Part shown: in pieces, positions 22,908 to 30,897 of the stretch
How positions within the stretch are numbered: the first letter of the stretch is position 1
How the letters are laid out: every line of letters begins with the position of its first letter
Source of the DNA: an uncultured Clostridia bacterium
GTDB lineage: Bacteria > Bacillota > Clostridia > Christensenellales > Borkfalkiaceae
Direction: 5' to 3'
Assembly: GCA_944346655.1 (NCBI GenBank)
Contig: CALVMP010000007.1
Location: 1-40,180 of the forward strand
DNA: 40,180 bases
The notes under the pieces: generated by a model
Database searches by the model: none
What the model was told of the DNA's origin: nothing
Seen by the model: the letters and a program-made list of their open reading frames with translations, nothing else
Position numbers and translations under genes: made by a program

Positions 22908-23624
22908 ATGGCAAATTACAGGGCAATTCCCAAGGGATATATGACGGTCGGCGAAGCCGCAAAAAAGATGGGCGTTACCGTCCGCACCCTTCAGTACTAC
23001 GACAGGGAGGGGCTTCTCTCTCCCTCGGCTCTCAGCGAGGGCGGGCGCAGGCGGTACACCGACAAGGATATAATAAAACTGCATCAGATACTGTCTTTAA
23101 AATCTTTGGGCTTTTCCATAGACGGAATAAAAAACAGACTTACCTCGATAGATACTCCCGAAGAGGTTGCAGCCGCGCTCGCCGAACAGGGCAGGGCGAT
23201 AGAGGAGAGAATATCGGCGCTTACGCAGTCGCTTAAGGATATTAAAGCGCTCGAAAGCGAGGTCCTTAAAATGCAGTCCGTCGACTATTCAAAGTATGCT
23301 GACATAATTGTCAACCTGCAAATGGGCAACGACAACTATTGGCTGATTAAATATTTCGACGACGACACCCTCAACTTTCTCAGGTCCAGGTTCGACAGGG
23401 AGAGCGGGCTCTCCTTCATAAAGAGATTCAATTTCCTGCGCGATCAGGCGGTGCGGTTCGCAAACTCGGGGGTGCTTCCCGAAAGCGAGGAGGGTCAGGC
23501 GTTCGCACGGGAGTTCTGGGGGCTCATCGCAGAGTTTACCGGCGGCGACATGACCATGCTGCCCAAGCTTTTAAAAATGGGCGAAATGGTAGACGGCGCC
23601 GCCGAGTGGCGGCAGACGCAGTAG
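22908..23624 (+). CDS. MerR-family (TipA-like) regulator, truncated by an amber codon
   Basis: A 238-residue MerR regulator. HTH: YMTVGEAAKKMGVTVRTLQY and YDREGLLSPS, then the GGRRRYTDKDI wing and a coiled-coil linker (about 75-120). The C-terminal part resembles the TipAS ligand domain that binds drugs. ATG 22908 follows a perfect GGAAGGAGGTGA. The frame ends at TAG 23622, but the same frame continues sensibly (SANSFIGPALEVMF, then NPFGG) to TGA 23706-23708, which overlaps the next gene's ATG at 23701. The original protein was thus about 27 residues longer, and a CAG-to-TAG change is the simple explanation. It probably activates itself and the ABC efflux genes when a drug binds; the truncation may impair this. 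Confidence 0.85.
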   Translation: MANYRAIPKGYMTVGEAAKKMGVTVRTLQYYDREGLLSPSALSEGGRRRYTDKDIIKLHQILSLKSLGFSIDGIKNRLTSIDTPEEVAAALAEQGRAIEERISALTQSLKDIKALESEVLKMQSVDYSKYADIIVNLQMGNDNYWLIKYFDDDTLNFLRSRFDRESGLSFIKRFNFLRDQAVRFANSGVLPESEEGQAFAREFWGLIAEFTGGDMTMLPKLLKMGEMVDGAAEWRQTQ

Positions 23625-23700
23625 AGCGCCAACTCGTTCATAGGACCCGCGCTCGAAGTCATGTTCAAAAATTCGGGCGTAAACCCGTTCGGGGGCGAAA

Positions 23701-24513
23701 ATGGTTGAAGCTTTGGAGGTGAGGGGACTAAAGAAGAGCTACGCAAAGAACCACGTGCTTAAAGGGGTGGACTTCACCGTGCACAAGGGTGAAATCTTTG
23801 CCCTGCTCGGCGTGAACGGAGCGGGCAAAACGACGGCTTTAGAGTGCATAGAGGGTCTGCGCCCGTACGACGGCGGCGAAATTATAATCGGCGGCAAAAT
23901 CGGAATACAGCTCCAGTCGGCGACCTTGCAGGCATGCATAAAGCCGCTCGAGGCGGTCAACCTGTTCGCAGGCTGGAACAGGGTTAAACCGAACAGGGAT
24001 ATGCTCGAATCGCTCGGAATATACGCGCTTGCAAAAAGGAGATATTCCGAACTCTCCACGGGGCAAAAGCGCAGGCTGCATCTCGCTCTCGCGCTGATTG
24101 CCGACCCCGATATAATTTTCCTCGACGAGCCCTCCGCGGGGCTGGACGTCGGGGCGAGGCACGCGTTGCACGAACATATCAGAGCGCTGAGGGAGCGGGG
24201 CAAAACAATTATTCTTGCCAGTCACGATATGGCTGAAGTTGAAGCGCTGTGCGACCGCATAGCCATTTTAAAGGACGGAAAAATCGCCTTTGCGGGAAGC
24301 ACGGGCGAACTGACTGCAACCCTCGGCAGACGGTACAAAATACGCATTACCACCTCCTCGGGGCAACAGAGCTATGATACGGATAACCTGACCGTTGCTT
24401 TGCTCGAAAAGGTTGGGGAATACAAAAACAAGGGCGTGGAAATTTTAGATATACGAACGGACCGCGGCACGCTCGAGGAGCATTTTATTTACATAGCGGA
24501 GGAGGGAAAATGA
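23701..24513 (+). CDS. ABC-2 type transporter, ATPase subunit
   Basis: A 270-residue ATPase of the drug/polysaccharide ABC-2 export class. Walker A GVNGAGKTT at about 37-45, signature LSTGQKRR at about 118, Walker B IIFLDEPSAGLD, H-loop ASHDM, and a C-terminal extension of about 60 residues typical of this class. It overlaps the original end of the MerR gene by eight bases and the permease gene by ATGA, so all three form one operon. The TipA-like regulator suggests efflux of a toxic compound. Confidence 0.92.
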   Translation: MVEALEVRGLKKSYAKNHVLKGVDFTVHKGEIFALLGVNGAGKTTALECIEGLRPYDGGEIIIGGKIGIQLQSATLQACIKPLEAVNLFAGWNRVKPNRDMLESLGIYALAKRRYSELSTGQKRRLHLALALIADPDIIFLDEPSAGLDVGARHALHEHIRALRERGKTIILASHDMAEVEALCDRIAILKDGKIAFAGSTGELTATLGRRYKIRITTSSGQQSYDTDNLTVALLEKVGEYKNKGVEILDIRTDRGTLEEHFIYIAEEGK

Positions 24514-25220
24514 AGGCTTTTTTGTATGGCGTGCGGCTTCAGTTCATAATGGATATCCGCAGCAGGACCATGCTTGTCACCTGCTACCTTGTACCGCTCG
24601 TATTCTATTTTTTTATGGGCGGCGTGTTCACTTCGGTCATGCCTTCGGCAGTCGAAACCCTCATTCCTTCCATGTCGGTGTTTGTAATAGCTATGAGTGC
24701 CTTAATGGGGTTGCCGCCCTCCCTCGGCGAGGTCTACGGCGGAGGGATCAAAAAGATTTATAAGGCAAACGGAGTGCCGGTTTGTCTGGGCGTTATAACG
24801 CAGTTTATCTCCGCATTTTTGCATACTTTAATAGTCTGCCTAATAATCTTCGCCACGGCTCCCGCCGTGTTCGGGGCTGAGCTGCCCGAAAATCTCCCCC
24901 TGTATTTCTGTTCGCTGGTCATATATCTTTGCGTAATGCTCGCGCTGGGCTGCGTGCTCGGGCTGGCGGTGGGCGCGCAGGCAAAGCAGACCATGGTCGC
25001 AATGGTAATATTTCTGCCCTCCGTAATTCTGTCGGGCATCATGTTCCCTGCCTCGATGCTGCCCGACATTTTGCAGTACATATCCTATATCTTCCCCTCA
25101 ACGATAGCCTTTTCGTCCATGACGGCGTTTGAAGTCTGGCATCTTCCCGTTCTCTGTGCGGTCTTTGTCGTCCTCGCGGGAATAGTCGCGCTGCTGCTTT
25201 TACGCAAATCGGCGGATTGA
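24510..25220 (+). CDS. ABC-2 type transporter, permease subunit
   Basis: A 236-residue integral membrane protein with six hydrophobic segments. The typical ABC-2 signature lies near the fifth segment: AKQTMVAMVIFLPSVILSGI, followed by MFPASMLP and YIFPSTIAF. It pairs with the ATPase encoded upstream (ATGA overlap) for efflux. Behind it lies a small GC-rich palindrome (ATGCCCC/GGGGCAT, about 25226-25240) without a T run, a weak terminator at best. Confidence 0.9.
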   Translation: MKAFLYGVRLQFIMDIRSRTMLVTCYLVPLVFYFFMGGVFTSVMPSAVETLIPSMSVFVIAMSALMGLPPSLGEVYGGGIKKIYKANGVPVCLGVITQFISAFLHTLIVCLIIFATAPAVFGAELPENLPLYFCSLVIYLCVMLALGCVLGLAVGAQAKQTMVAMVIFLPSVILSGIMFPASMLPDILQYISYIFPSTIAFSSMTAFEVWHLPVLCAVFVVLAGIVALLLLRKSAD

Positions 25221-25263
25221 CTGCAATGCCCCCGGGGCATAACGGGCGATAAAAAATAAGCAT

Positions 25264-25292
25264 TTTACATTTTCGCTGCGCTGTGTTATAAT
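25264..25292 (+). promoter_or_regulatory. Promoter of the flavodoxin-like gene
   Basis: TTTACA (25264-25269), 17-base spacer, TATAAT (25287-25292) with an extended -10 TGT before it. Confidence 0.8.
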
Positions 25293-25365
25293 ATATTAAA
25301 ACAGGGAAAAGGTTTTTAAATTACCCTGTAAAATAGGTTAATTCAATGATATATAGGGGGCAATT

Positions 25366-25857
25366 ATGCAAAACACAAAAAAATTGGTGGCATATTTTTC
25401 ATGTAGCGGAGTGACCGCACGGGTTGCTCACGCGCTCGCGCAGGTTGCGGGGGCTGACCTCTTCGAAATCAAACCGTCGGTGCCCTACACGGCTGCCGAT
25501 CTCAACTGGATGGATAAAACCAGCCGCTCTACCATAGAGATGAACGACAAGTCAAGCCGTCCCGCCATAGCCGAAAGGGTGGCAAACATGGACGATTATT
25601 CGGTGGTTTTTGTCGGCTTCCCCATATGGTGGTACGTTGCGCCGAGGATTATCGAAACCTTTTTGGAAAGTTACGACTTCTCCGGCAAAACCGTAGTTCC
25701 CTTCTGCACTTCGGGCGGAAGCGGCGTCGGCAAGACGGACGAAATTCTCCGCAAGCTCTGCCCGCCGTCGGTTAACTGGAAGCCCTGCAAAAGGCTCAGC
25801 GCGGCGGCTTCGCGCGAAGAACTTTCAAACTGGCTCGCTTCCCTCAACTTACAATAA
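25366..25857 (+). CDS. Flavodoxin-like protein (flavodoxin_4 type)
   Basis: A 163-residue flavodoxin-fold protein. The phosphate loop reads YFSCSGVTARVA near residue 10. FVGFPIWWYVAPRIIETFLE in the middle and PFCTSGGSGVG after it are typical of the group that includes stand-alone reductase-like flavodoxins of anaerobes. It probably binds FMN and carries electrons; the partner is unknown. TAGGGGG before ATG 25366 is the ribosome site. Monocistronic, with its own promoter and a strong terminator. It differs from the short-chain flavodoxin at 7276 and is not under the GTTCGC operators. Confidence 0.9.
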   Translation: MQNTKKLVAYFSCSGVTARVAHALAQVAGADLFEIKPSVPYTAADLNWMDKTSRSTIEMNDKSSRPAIAERVANMDDYSVVFVGFPIWWYVAPRIIETFLESYDFSGKTVVPFCTSGGSGVGKTDEILRKLCPPSVNWKPCKRLSAAASREELSNWLASLNLQ

Positions 25858-25875
25858 TAACCTTCTACAAAATAA

Positions 25876-25912
25876 CACTGCGCGGAAGATTTTCTTCCGC
25901 GCAGTGTTTTTT
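25876..25912. terminator. Strong terminator between flavodoxin and mutM
   Basis: Perfect 13-base stem CACTGCGCGGAAG (25876-25888) / CTTCCGCGCAGTG (25894-25906) followed by six T. It can serve the plus-strand flavodoxin and, with less T, the converging mutM operon. Confidence 0.95.
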
Positions 25913-25956
25913 ATTTGGTGGCGTCGGTAGTTCTTCAGCGGTGCAGGTTATGAGCA

Positions 25957-26773
25957 TTATCTTTGACAATGCGGGCAGAAAACCGAACTTCTTCCGCCGA
26001 GGTCGAGGCGCTGTAAAGTTTCTCCGCAGACGGGGCAGGGTTCGCCGCCCTTGCCGTAAACGCGCAGATAAGGGGTGTTGCGGTAGTCTTTGCCCTTGCT
26101 GATTGTGTATTCCTCAAAGCTGATTGCGTTCTTTTCTATGAAGTAGCTTAATCTTCGGGAATGACCGCAGCAAGGCGTTCAAAATCGCTCTCTGTGAGCG
26201 TATTGCACAACCTGTCGGGGCGAATATGTGCGGCGAACAGTATTTCGTCCGAATAGATATTGCCTATGCCAGCCACGATGCTCTGGTCGAGCAGCGTAGT
26301 TTTTACAGGTTTCTTGCTGTTTTTGCAATTGCCCCGCAGATATGCCGCGTTCAATGCGCCGTCAAACGGTTCAATGCCCAGCTCTTTTGCGCCGCTTATA
26401 TCCTCTTCGCCGCACCTTATGAACCACATTTTGCCCAGGCGTCGCACGTCCTCATAGCGCAGTTCGCCGTCATCGAGGGTAAGAATAACGTGCGTGTGCT
26501 TTTCAGTCGGCGCGGTCTGCGGCTCTACGGTAAGGCAACCCGTCATGCGCAGGTGAACGGTAAGGCTGTCGCCGCTGTCAAACAGCAGCCGCAAAAACTT
26601 TCCGCGCCGCGCAAAAGCGGCAATGCTCTGACCCGCCACGCCTTCGGCAAACTGTTCGGGGAAGGGGAGGCTATGATCTGCGCGTTATGTATGCGTACTC
26701 CTGTAATTTTCTTATTTGAAAGGTGCGGTTCAAGTACCCGCCGCACGGTCTCCACTTCGGGCAGTTCGGGCAT
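25957..26773 (-). pseudogene. mutM: Formamidopyrimidine-DNA glycosylase, broken by two frameshifts
   Basis: Three frame segments together spell a full Fpg/MutM of about 272 residues, the enzyme that removes oxidised guanine from DNA. N-terminal part: PELPEVETVRRVLEPHL with catalytic Pro2 and Glu3, up to about 26660. Middle part (about 26660-26150): EQFAEGVAGQSIAAFARRGK, GIGNIYSDEILF. C-terminal part (about 26150-25957): YFIEKNAISFEEY and a zinc finger with CPVC and CPHC. The shifts lie at a CCCC run (26661-26658, five C expected) and at TTAAG (about 26152-26148, one more T expected). Both are single-base deletions at homopolymers, so either the gene is dead or the sequence has errors. It is the last gene of a four-gene operon. 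Confidence 0.9.
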
Positions 26774-26777
26774 AAAA

Positions 26778-27659
26778 TCACCTCTTTTGTGCTGATTTTT
26801 TGATTTGGCTGTGGTAAAAATAATTGACTATTACGGGCGGCGCATCAAACGGGCGGCGCATGGTGTCGTCGTTGGTCACATATTCAAGTACGATTTGGTT
26901 TGCATACGCACGCAATTCCCCGTCCAGCCATTGCCAGTAGCCGTTGTCGCCGCGTGTATATATGTCGCGGTAAAGCGGCACAAGGTCGGGATATTTTTGG
27001 GCGATATATTCCATTATCCGCGGCTTGAAGGTGCCGCGCAGGTTTAAATTTTCCAGCCAGATAAGGTTGCAATAATCCTTCGCCCGCTTAATTATAGCCT
27101 TCACGTCGGTGATTTCGGGGAAAATGGGGGAGATAAAGCAGGTGGTGCGCACGCCCGCATCGTGAAAGGTTTTCATGGCGGCGAGCCTGCGCTCGATAGA
27201 AACTGCATTGTCCATATCATTTTTAAAATGCTCGTCCAGCGTGTTTACCGACCACGAAACGCGGGCATTCGGGAATGTCCTTATTAAGTCGAGGTCGCGC
27301 AACACAAGGTCTGATTTTGTGGCTATGGATAGCTTTGCCCCGCTGCCTTTAAGCTCTTCCAAAACGGCGCGGGTGCGCCTGTACTTTTCCTCGCACGGCT
27401 GGTAGGGGTCGGTGACCGAGCCTATAAATATCTCCTTGCCGGCGTACTTTTCGGGGCGGGCAATCGGCTTCCAATACTTCACGTCGATAAATTCGCCCCA
27501 TTTTTCATCGTGCCCCGTAAACCGTTTCATAAAGCATGCATAACAGTATCTGCACCCGTGTTCGCACCCCACATAGGGGTTGAGTGAATAGTCGCACACG
27601 GGCAGGTTTGACTTTGTTATAACGTCCTTTACGGCAATTTCTCTTATTATCATTTCCAT
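26778..27659 (-). CDS. SPL-family radical SAM protein
   Basis: A 293-residue radical SAM enzyme with the cluster motif CEHGCRYC (Cys32, Cys36, Cys39), preceded by SLNPYVGCEH as in the spore-photoproduct-lyase-like group (Rv2578c/SplB-like). It has GSVTDPYQPCE and TKSDLVLRDLDL as further family marks. True spore photoproduct lyase is longer and repairs thymine lesions; the substrate of this shorter group is unknown. It starts at ATG 27659 or 27653, overlapping the nitroreductase stop, and lies five bases before mutM, which could point to DNA repair. Confidence 0.88.
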   Translation of the reverse strand: MEMIIREIAVKDVITKSNLPVCDYSLNPYVGCEHGCRYCYACFMKRFTGHDEKWGEFIDVKYWKPIARPEKYAGKEIFIGSVTDPYQPCEEKYRRTRAVLEELKGSGAKLSIATKSDLVLRDLDLIRTFPNARVSWSVNTLDEHFKNDMDNAVSIERRLAAMKTFHDAGVRTTCFISPIFPEITDVKAIIKRAKDYCNLIWLENLNLRGTFKPRIMEYIAQKYPDLVPLYRDIYTRGDNGYWQWLDGELRAYANQIVLEYVTNDDTMRRPFDAPPVIVNYFYHSQIKKSAQKR

Positions 27660-28276
27660 CTTCCGAAGCGTATCTGTTTGTCAACGTCGGGGTGATATTG
27701 CTCCAACACATGCTCTTCGGGGTCGGCGTAGCCTATGCCGATAAACACGGGTATCATATAGGTGGGCGGAACCTTCAGCTTTGCCTTGACTATGTCGTGC
27801 TCCTGATTGAGCGGTATCCTCATCGAGCAGGAAAGCCCTTCGGCGGTCGCCGCCAGAAAGATATTCTCTATCACGCACCAGATGGTGGCGAAGGGGTTGA
27901 GTTTGGAAACATATTCGCCGTTAAGCTGCTTTGATTTGAACAGAGGGATAATGACATAGGGCGCGTCTTTGAGCATGGTGAACTGCCTCGGCATGGCGTA
28001 GCCGTACATCTTTTGCCCAAGCGTAATGGGGTAGGGGCGCGGCATATTAAGGTATCTGTCGGCGTCGAACTTGTCGGCAATCTTCTTCGCCTCAGAAAAT
28101 GAGTAGTCCTTTTCCTCGTCTGTTCTGAGAATAATGTACTGCCAGTTGCGGTTGTGGTCCCACGTCGGCGCCTTGTTGCCCGCCTCTAAAATTCTTTTAA
28201 TTGCTTCAAAGTCAACTTCCTTTTGTAAGAACTGCCTTGTCGTCCTTCTGTTGTTTACTGCCTCGTAAAATTCCAT
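27650..28276 (-). CDS. Nitroreductase-family protein
   Basis: A 208-residue FMN-dependent oxidoreductase. The N-terminal NNRRTTRQF gives the FMN-phosphate-binding arginines; APTWDHNRNWQYI is the usual second block, and IGIGYADPEEHVLEQ resembles the C-terminal GYP block. The usual role is NAD(P)H-dependent reduction of nitro or quinone compounds, possibly as stress response. It begins immediately after the MarR stop codon on the minus strand, so the regulator presumably controls it. Confidence 0.9.
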   Translation of the reverse strand: MEFYEAVNNRRTTRQFLQKEVDFEAIKRILEAGNKAPTWDHNRNWQYIILRTDEEKDYSFSEAKKIADKFDADRYLNMPRPYPITLGQKMYGYAMPRQFTMLKDAPYVIIPLFKSKQLNGEYVSKLNPFATIWCVIENIFLAATAEGLSCSMRIPLNQEHDIVKAKLKVPPTYMIPVFIGIGYADPEEHVLEQYHPDVDKQIRFGRWK

Positions 28277-28738
28277 TTATTTGTTCTCCTTAAGGAGTGA
28301 AAATTGCTTTTCCATGCTCTCCGTCAACCTCGTCGTAAGGTCGACAAGTTCGGTCAGATTTTCCAGACCGAGTTCCGCCATTGCAACATTCTCCGCCTCG
28401 GCAGCGGGAGGGATAATGGATGCGGCATATTCCTTTCCCGCCTCGGTAAGGCGTATGCGCTTGTTGCGCCTGTCCTCCATAACTTCTTCGAAGTATATGT
28501 ATCCTTTCTTCCAGAATCGGGTTATGATTGCCGCAACAGTCTGTTTGTTGGAAGAGAGCCGCTCGCAGATCTCCTTCTGCGTACATCCCTCGGGCGCAAA
28601 CCAAAGAATATCTAAAACGAACAGTTCGTTGGTGGTCAGACCATGCCGCTTTGCGCACTTGCTGTACACGGCGAGCTGTCTGTCGCGCAACCTGCAATAG
28701 GCGTTTACAAGCTCATTTATCTCATTACTTGCTTTCAT
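28277..28738 (-). CDS. MarR-family transcriptional regulator
   Basis: A 153-residue winged-helix regulator: LTTNELFVLDIL, the HTH TQKEICERLSSNKQTVAAII and the wing EDRRNKRIRLTEAGK are all typical. It would be a dimer that leaves DNA on binding a phenolic or oxidant signal. First gene of a minus-strand operon with nitroreductase, radical SAM and mutM. Its promoter carries a dyad over the -10 box, suggesting autorepression. Confidence 0.92.
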   Translation of the reverse strand: MKASNEINELVNAYCRLRDRQLAVYSKCAKRHGLTTNELFVLDILWFAPEGCTQKEICERLSSNKQTVAAIITRFWKKGYIYFEEVMEDRRNKRIRLTEAGKEYAASIIPPAAEAENVAMAELGLENLTELVDLTTRLTESMEKQFSLLKENK

Positions 28739-28769
28739 TACAACCTCCGCATTTAGTCTGTTATCATAA

Positions 28770-28801
28770 AGTATTATATCATACTAATGGACTGTTTGCA
28801 A
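28770..28801 (-). promoter_or_regulatory. Promoter and operator of the marR operon
   Basis: Reading the minus strand: TTGCAA (28801-28796), 17-base spacer, extended TGA-TATAAT (-10 at 28778-28773). The dyad AGTAT-N6-ATACT (28785-28770) covers the -10, and ACTGT-N5-ACAGT (28805-28791) covers the -35. Both are plausible MarR sites. Confidence 0.8.
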
Positions 28802-28843
28802 CAGTTTGACGCAAACTTTTATTTGCATAATTTTAAATTTAAA

Positions 28844-28865
28844 GAACCCCGAATGCTCGGGGTTC
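28844..28865. terminator. Terminator after the DUF5714 gene
   Basis: Hairpin GAACCCCG (28844-28851) / CGGGGTTC (28858-28865) with loop AATGCT. On the minus strand it is followed by TTTAAATTT and ends the DUF6485-DUF5714 unit. Confidence 0.75.
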
Positions 28866-28887
28866 TCTTGTTTGTTAAATGGGTGCT

Positions 28888-29451
28888 TTATGGATGAAAG
28901 GGGCATCGGTTTTTAAGGCACTGTGCGTTTTTCGGATAGAAGTCGCAGACTATGTTGTCGCACTCCATCTCAATGCCGTATCTATCTTTAACGAATTGCA
29001 CTCCGTAAGAGAGGGAGAGGAAGGCATTGCGTTTGCAGCACCTCGCGCCGCCTATATCTGCCATTTTTGAAATTACCGCGGAGGTGTATTTCATATTGTC
29101 GGCGTAGTATTTATCCGTGCTCAATGGTCCCGTGCCGTGAATTACCGAAAGAGCCGCCCCGACCGAGGCAACCGAGCCGCACACGCCCCAATGCCCGCAC
29201 ATTGCGCCAGGCATTTTGATTGTGCGCTTGGCAAGTTCTTCAAGGCATATTGCCGGGTCAATGCCGCCGCCTGCGTTTCTGTATGCCATAATAAAGGCGG
29301 CGCCGTCCAAAAAGTGGTGCTCGGGTCCGTGAATGCTTACAAAGTCATTCTTCATAATTTCCCGCGCTATTTCAACGGGATTTTTAGAATATGCTTCAAG
29401 CACTTTCTGTTTTATGAGCCGGTATTTCTGCTCAAACGTATACTCCATCAC
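28888..29451 (-). CDS. DUF5714-domain protein
   Basis: A 187-residue protein that I recognise as DUF5714, of unknown function. Conserved-looking marks: HGPEHHFLDGAAFI, KMPGAMCGHWGVCGSVAS, CCKRNAFLSLSYGV and a C-terminal group CDNIVCDF and CLKNRCPFH. The many cysteines and histidines suggest metal binding. It overlaps the DUF6485 gene upstream by ATGA. Relatives are, as I recall, sometimes joined to radical SAM or cofactor genes in anaerobes; nothing here fixes the role. Confidence 0.75.
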   Translation of the reverse strand: MMEYTFEQKYRLIKQKVLEAYSKNPVEIAREIMKNDFVSIHGPEHHFLDGAAFIMAYRNAGGGIDPAICLEELAKRTIKMPGAMCGHWGVCGSVASVGAALSVIHGTGPLSTDKYYADNMKYTSAVISKMADIGGARCCKRNAFLSLSYGVQFVKDRYGIEMECDNIVCDFYPKNAQCLKNRCPFHP

Positions 29452-29645
29452 TTGCCCTCTCCTTCAAACCGCTTTTTCAGCACGCGGTAGTGGTTTTCGT
29501 TGGACTTATCCCCGCCGTTGTCGGGGAACAGGCAGTAGGGCAGGCTGTCGGTCAAACGGTGCTTTGTAACGCAGTCGCAGCATATTCCGTGGTTTTTACA
29601 GCTTACTTTGGGGCACATACACTCCGTAACGTTGGGGCATTGCAT
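29448..29645 (-). CDS. Small Cys-rich protein (DUF6485-like)
   Basis: A 65-residue protein with seven cysteines near the N-terminus (CPNVTECMCPKVSCKNHGIC and CDC) and one in LPYCLFP. This fits the small DUF6485 group, probably a metal-binding protein. Start ATG 29645 follows AGAGGAAA. First gene of a two-gene minus-strand unit with DUF5714. Function unknown. Confidence 0.75.
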   Translation of the reverse strand: MQCPNVTECMCPKVSCKNHGICCDCVTKHRLTDSLPYCLFPDNGGDKSNENHYRVLKKRFEGEGK

Positions 29646-29676
29646 AACTTTTTCCTCTGTACGTTTATTTCCTTAA

Positions 29677-29705
29677 ATTATATGTAAAATATAAAAAGCT
29701 GTCAA
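29677..29705 (-). promoter_or_regulatory. Promoter of the DUF6485-DUF5714 unit
   Basis: Minus strand: TTGACA (29705-29700), 17-base spacer, TATAAT (29682-29677), a consensus promoter. Confidence 0.85.
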
Positions 29706-29774
29706 CCGTCAGCCGGCTGATTTTAAAATAACGCCCCGCAATGCCGGACATGCTTAATATTTTTTTGACAGGGG

Positions 29775-29822
29775 TTGACATATCTTTTGCGCGGTGGTAG
29801 AATATGTGGGAAGGATACCACA
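29775..29822 (+). promoter_or_regulatory. Promoter and operator of the LacI-family gene
   Basis: TTGACA (29775-29780), 17-base spacer, extended TGG-TAGAAT (29798-29803). The dyad TGTGG-N8-CCACA (29805-29822) contains GGGAAGGATACC, nearly identical to the two operators before the PTS gene, and overlaps the ribosome site. Autoregulation is likely. Confidence 0.85.
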
Positions 29823-29825
29823 GTT

Positions 29826-30791
29826 ATGCAGATAAAAGATATCGCCGCGCTCGCGGGCGTGGGGCATTCAACCGTTTCCCGCTATTTAAACGGCGGGTAC
29901 GTCAGCGAAGAGAAGCGCGAAAGAATAAGAAAGGTTATAGAAGAGACGGGTTACGTTCCCTCCAAACAGGCGCAGTCCCTCCGCAGCAAGGTCACCCGCC
30001 AGATAGGCGTAATAATTCCCAAACTCAATTCCGACTCGATCTCCCGCATGATATCGGGCGTGTCCTCCGTGCTCAACGGCAGGGGATACTATCTGTTGCT
30101 TGCCAACGTCGACAACGACGAGCGGGCTGAATTAAAATATCTCAACCTCTTCACGGGTTCAAAAATCGTCGACGGAATAATTCTTGTCGGTTCGGTGTTC
30201 ACGCCCGAACACGAAAGAATCATGCGCGACATCGACCTTCCGTTCGTAATCCTTGCCCAGTGCCACGAGGGGTTTTCCTGCGTGTATCACAACAACGTCG
30301 CCGCCGCGGAAGGCATTGCAAGGGAGGTTATAAAGGGCGCCGCCCACCCCGCCGTTATAGGCACCCGCCCCGATGACCTTTCTACGGGCAGGGACAGGAG
30401 AGAGGGCTTTACCCGCGCCGTATGCGGGGGGCAGTTCAATGAAGAGGTGAGCAACTATAATATGTCGGGCGGGTTTGAAGCCTGCAAAAGACTCATGGAG
30501 GCGCACCCCGAAACGGACGCCATATTCTGCGCGACCGACCACATAGCGGTGGGGGCGCTCGAGTACTTGAAGTCCTCGGGCAAACGCGTTCCGCAGGACG
30601 TTTCGCTCGGCTGCGTGGGCGGCACGGAGATAATCGACGTGTGCTCGCCCAAAATTTCCTGCGCCAACCTCGACTATTTCGGCAGCGGCTGCGCCGCGGC
30701 AAAACTGTTGCTCGAAAAAATAGAGGGAGGAGCTTTCGTGCGGCAGGTGCAGACAAGTTTTGAAATCGAGATAAAACAAACTACAAGATAA
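29826..30791 (+). CDS. scrR: LacI-family repressor of the sucrose operon
   Basis: A 321-residue LacI/GalR regulator. HTH and hinge: MQIKDIAALAGVGHSTVSRY, followed by YVPSKQAQSLRS. The rest is a periplasmic-binding-protein-like sensor (IGVIIPKLNSDSISRMI, DAIFCATDHIAVGALEYL, VSLGCVGGTEI). ATG 29826 starts the HTH directly; the frame is open upstream to the promoter but not conserved. The adjacent genes and shared operators make it the sucrose-operon repressor, probably responding to sucrose-6-phosphate or fructose; the symbol is by analogy. Confidence 0.88.
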   Translation: MQIKDIAALAGVGHSTVSRYLNGGYVSEEKRERIRKVIEETGYVPSKQAQSLRSKVTRQIGVIIPKLNSDSISRMISGVSSVLNGRGYYLLLANVDNDERAELKYLNLFTGSKIVDGIILVGSVFTPEHERIMRDIDLPFVILAQCHEGFSCVYHNNVAAAEGIAREVIKGAAHPAVIGTRPDDLSTGRDRREGFTRAVCGGQFNEEVSNYNMSGGFEACKRLMEAHPETDAIFCATDHIAVGALEYLKSSGKRVPQDVSLGCVGGTEIIDVCSPKISCANLDYFGSGCAAAKLLLEKIEGGAFVRQVQTSFEIEIKQTTR

Positions 30792-30800
30792 ACTGATTTT

Positions 30801-30828
30801 CGTCCCCGAAAGAGGGGACGATTTTTTT
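30801..30828 (+). terminator. Terminator after the LacI-family gene
   Basis: Hairpin CGTCCCC (30801-30807) / GGGGACG (30814-30820), then seven T (30822-30828). Confidence 0.95.
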
Positions 30829-30897
30829 AATTTAAATCGAAAAAATTTTATCGATTGTGAAAATATAAAATTTTTTGAACTTTTTTATCATAAAGTG

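Noticed and set aside
23622..23624. TAG read as an amino acid (recoded amber) in the MerR gene
   Set aside because: TAG ends other intact genes here (for example at 6580 and 8939) and no suppressor system is visible; a point mutation is simpler.
25226..25240. GC palindrome after the ABC-2 permease as a terminator
   Set aside because: No T run follows and the stem leaves almost no loop.
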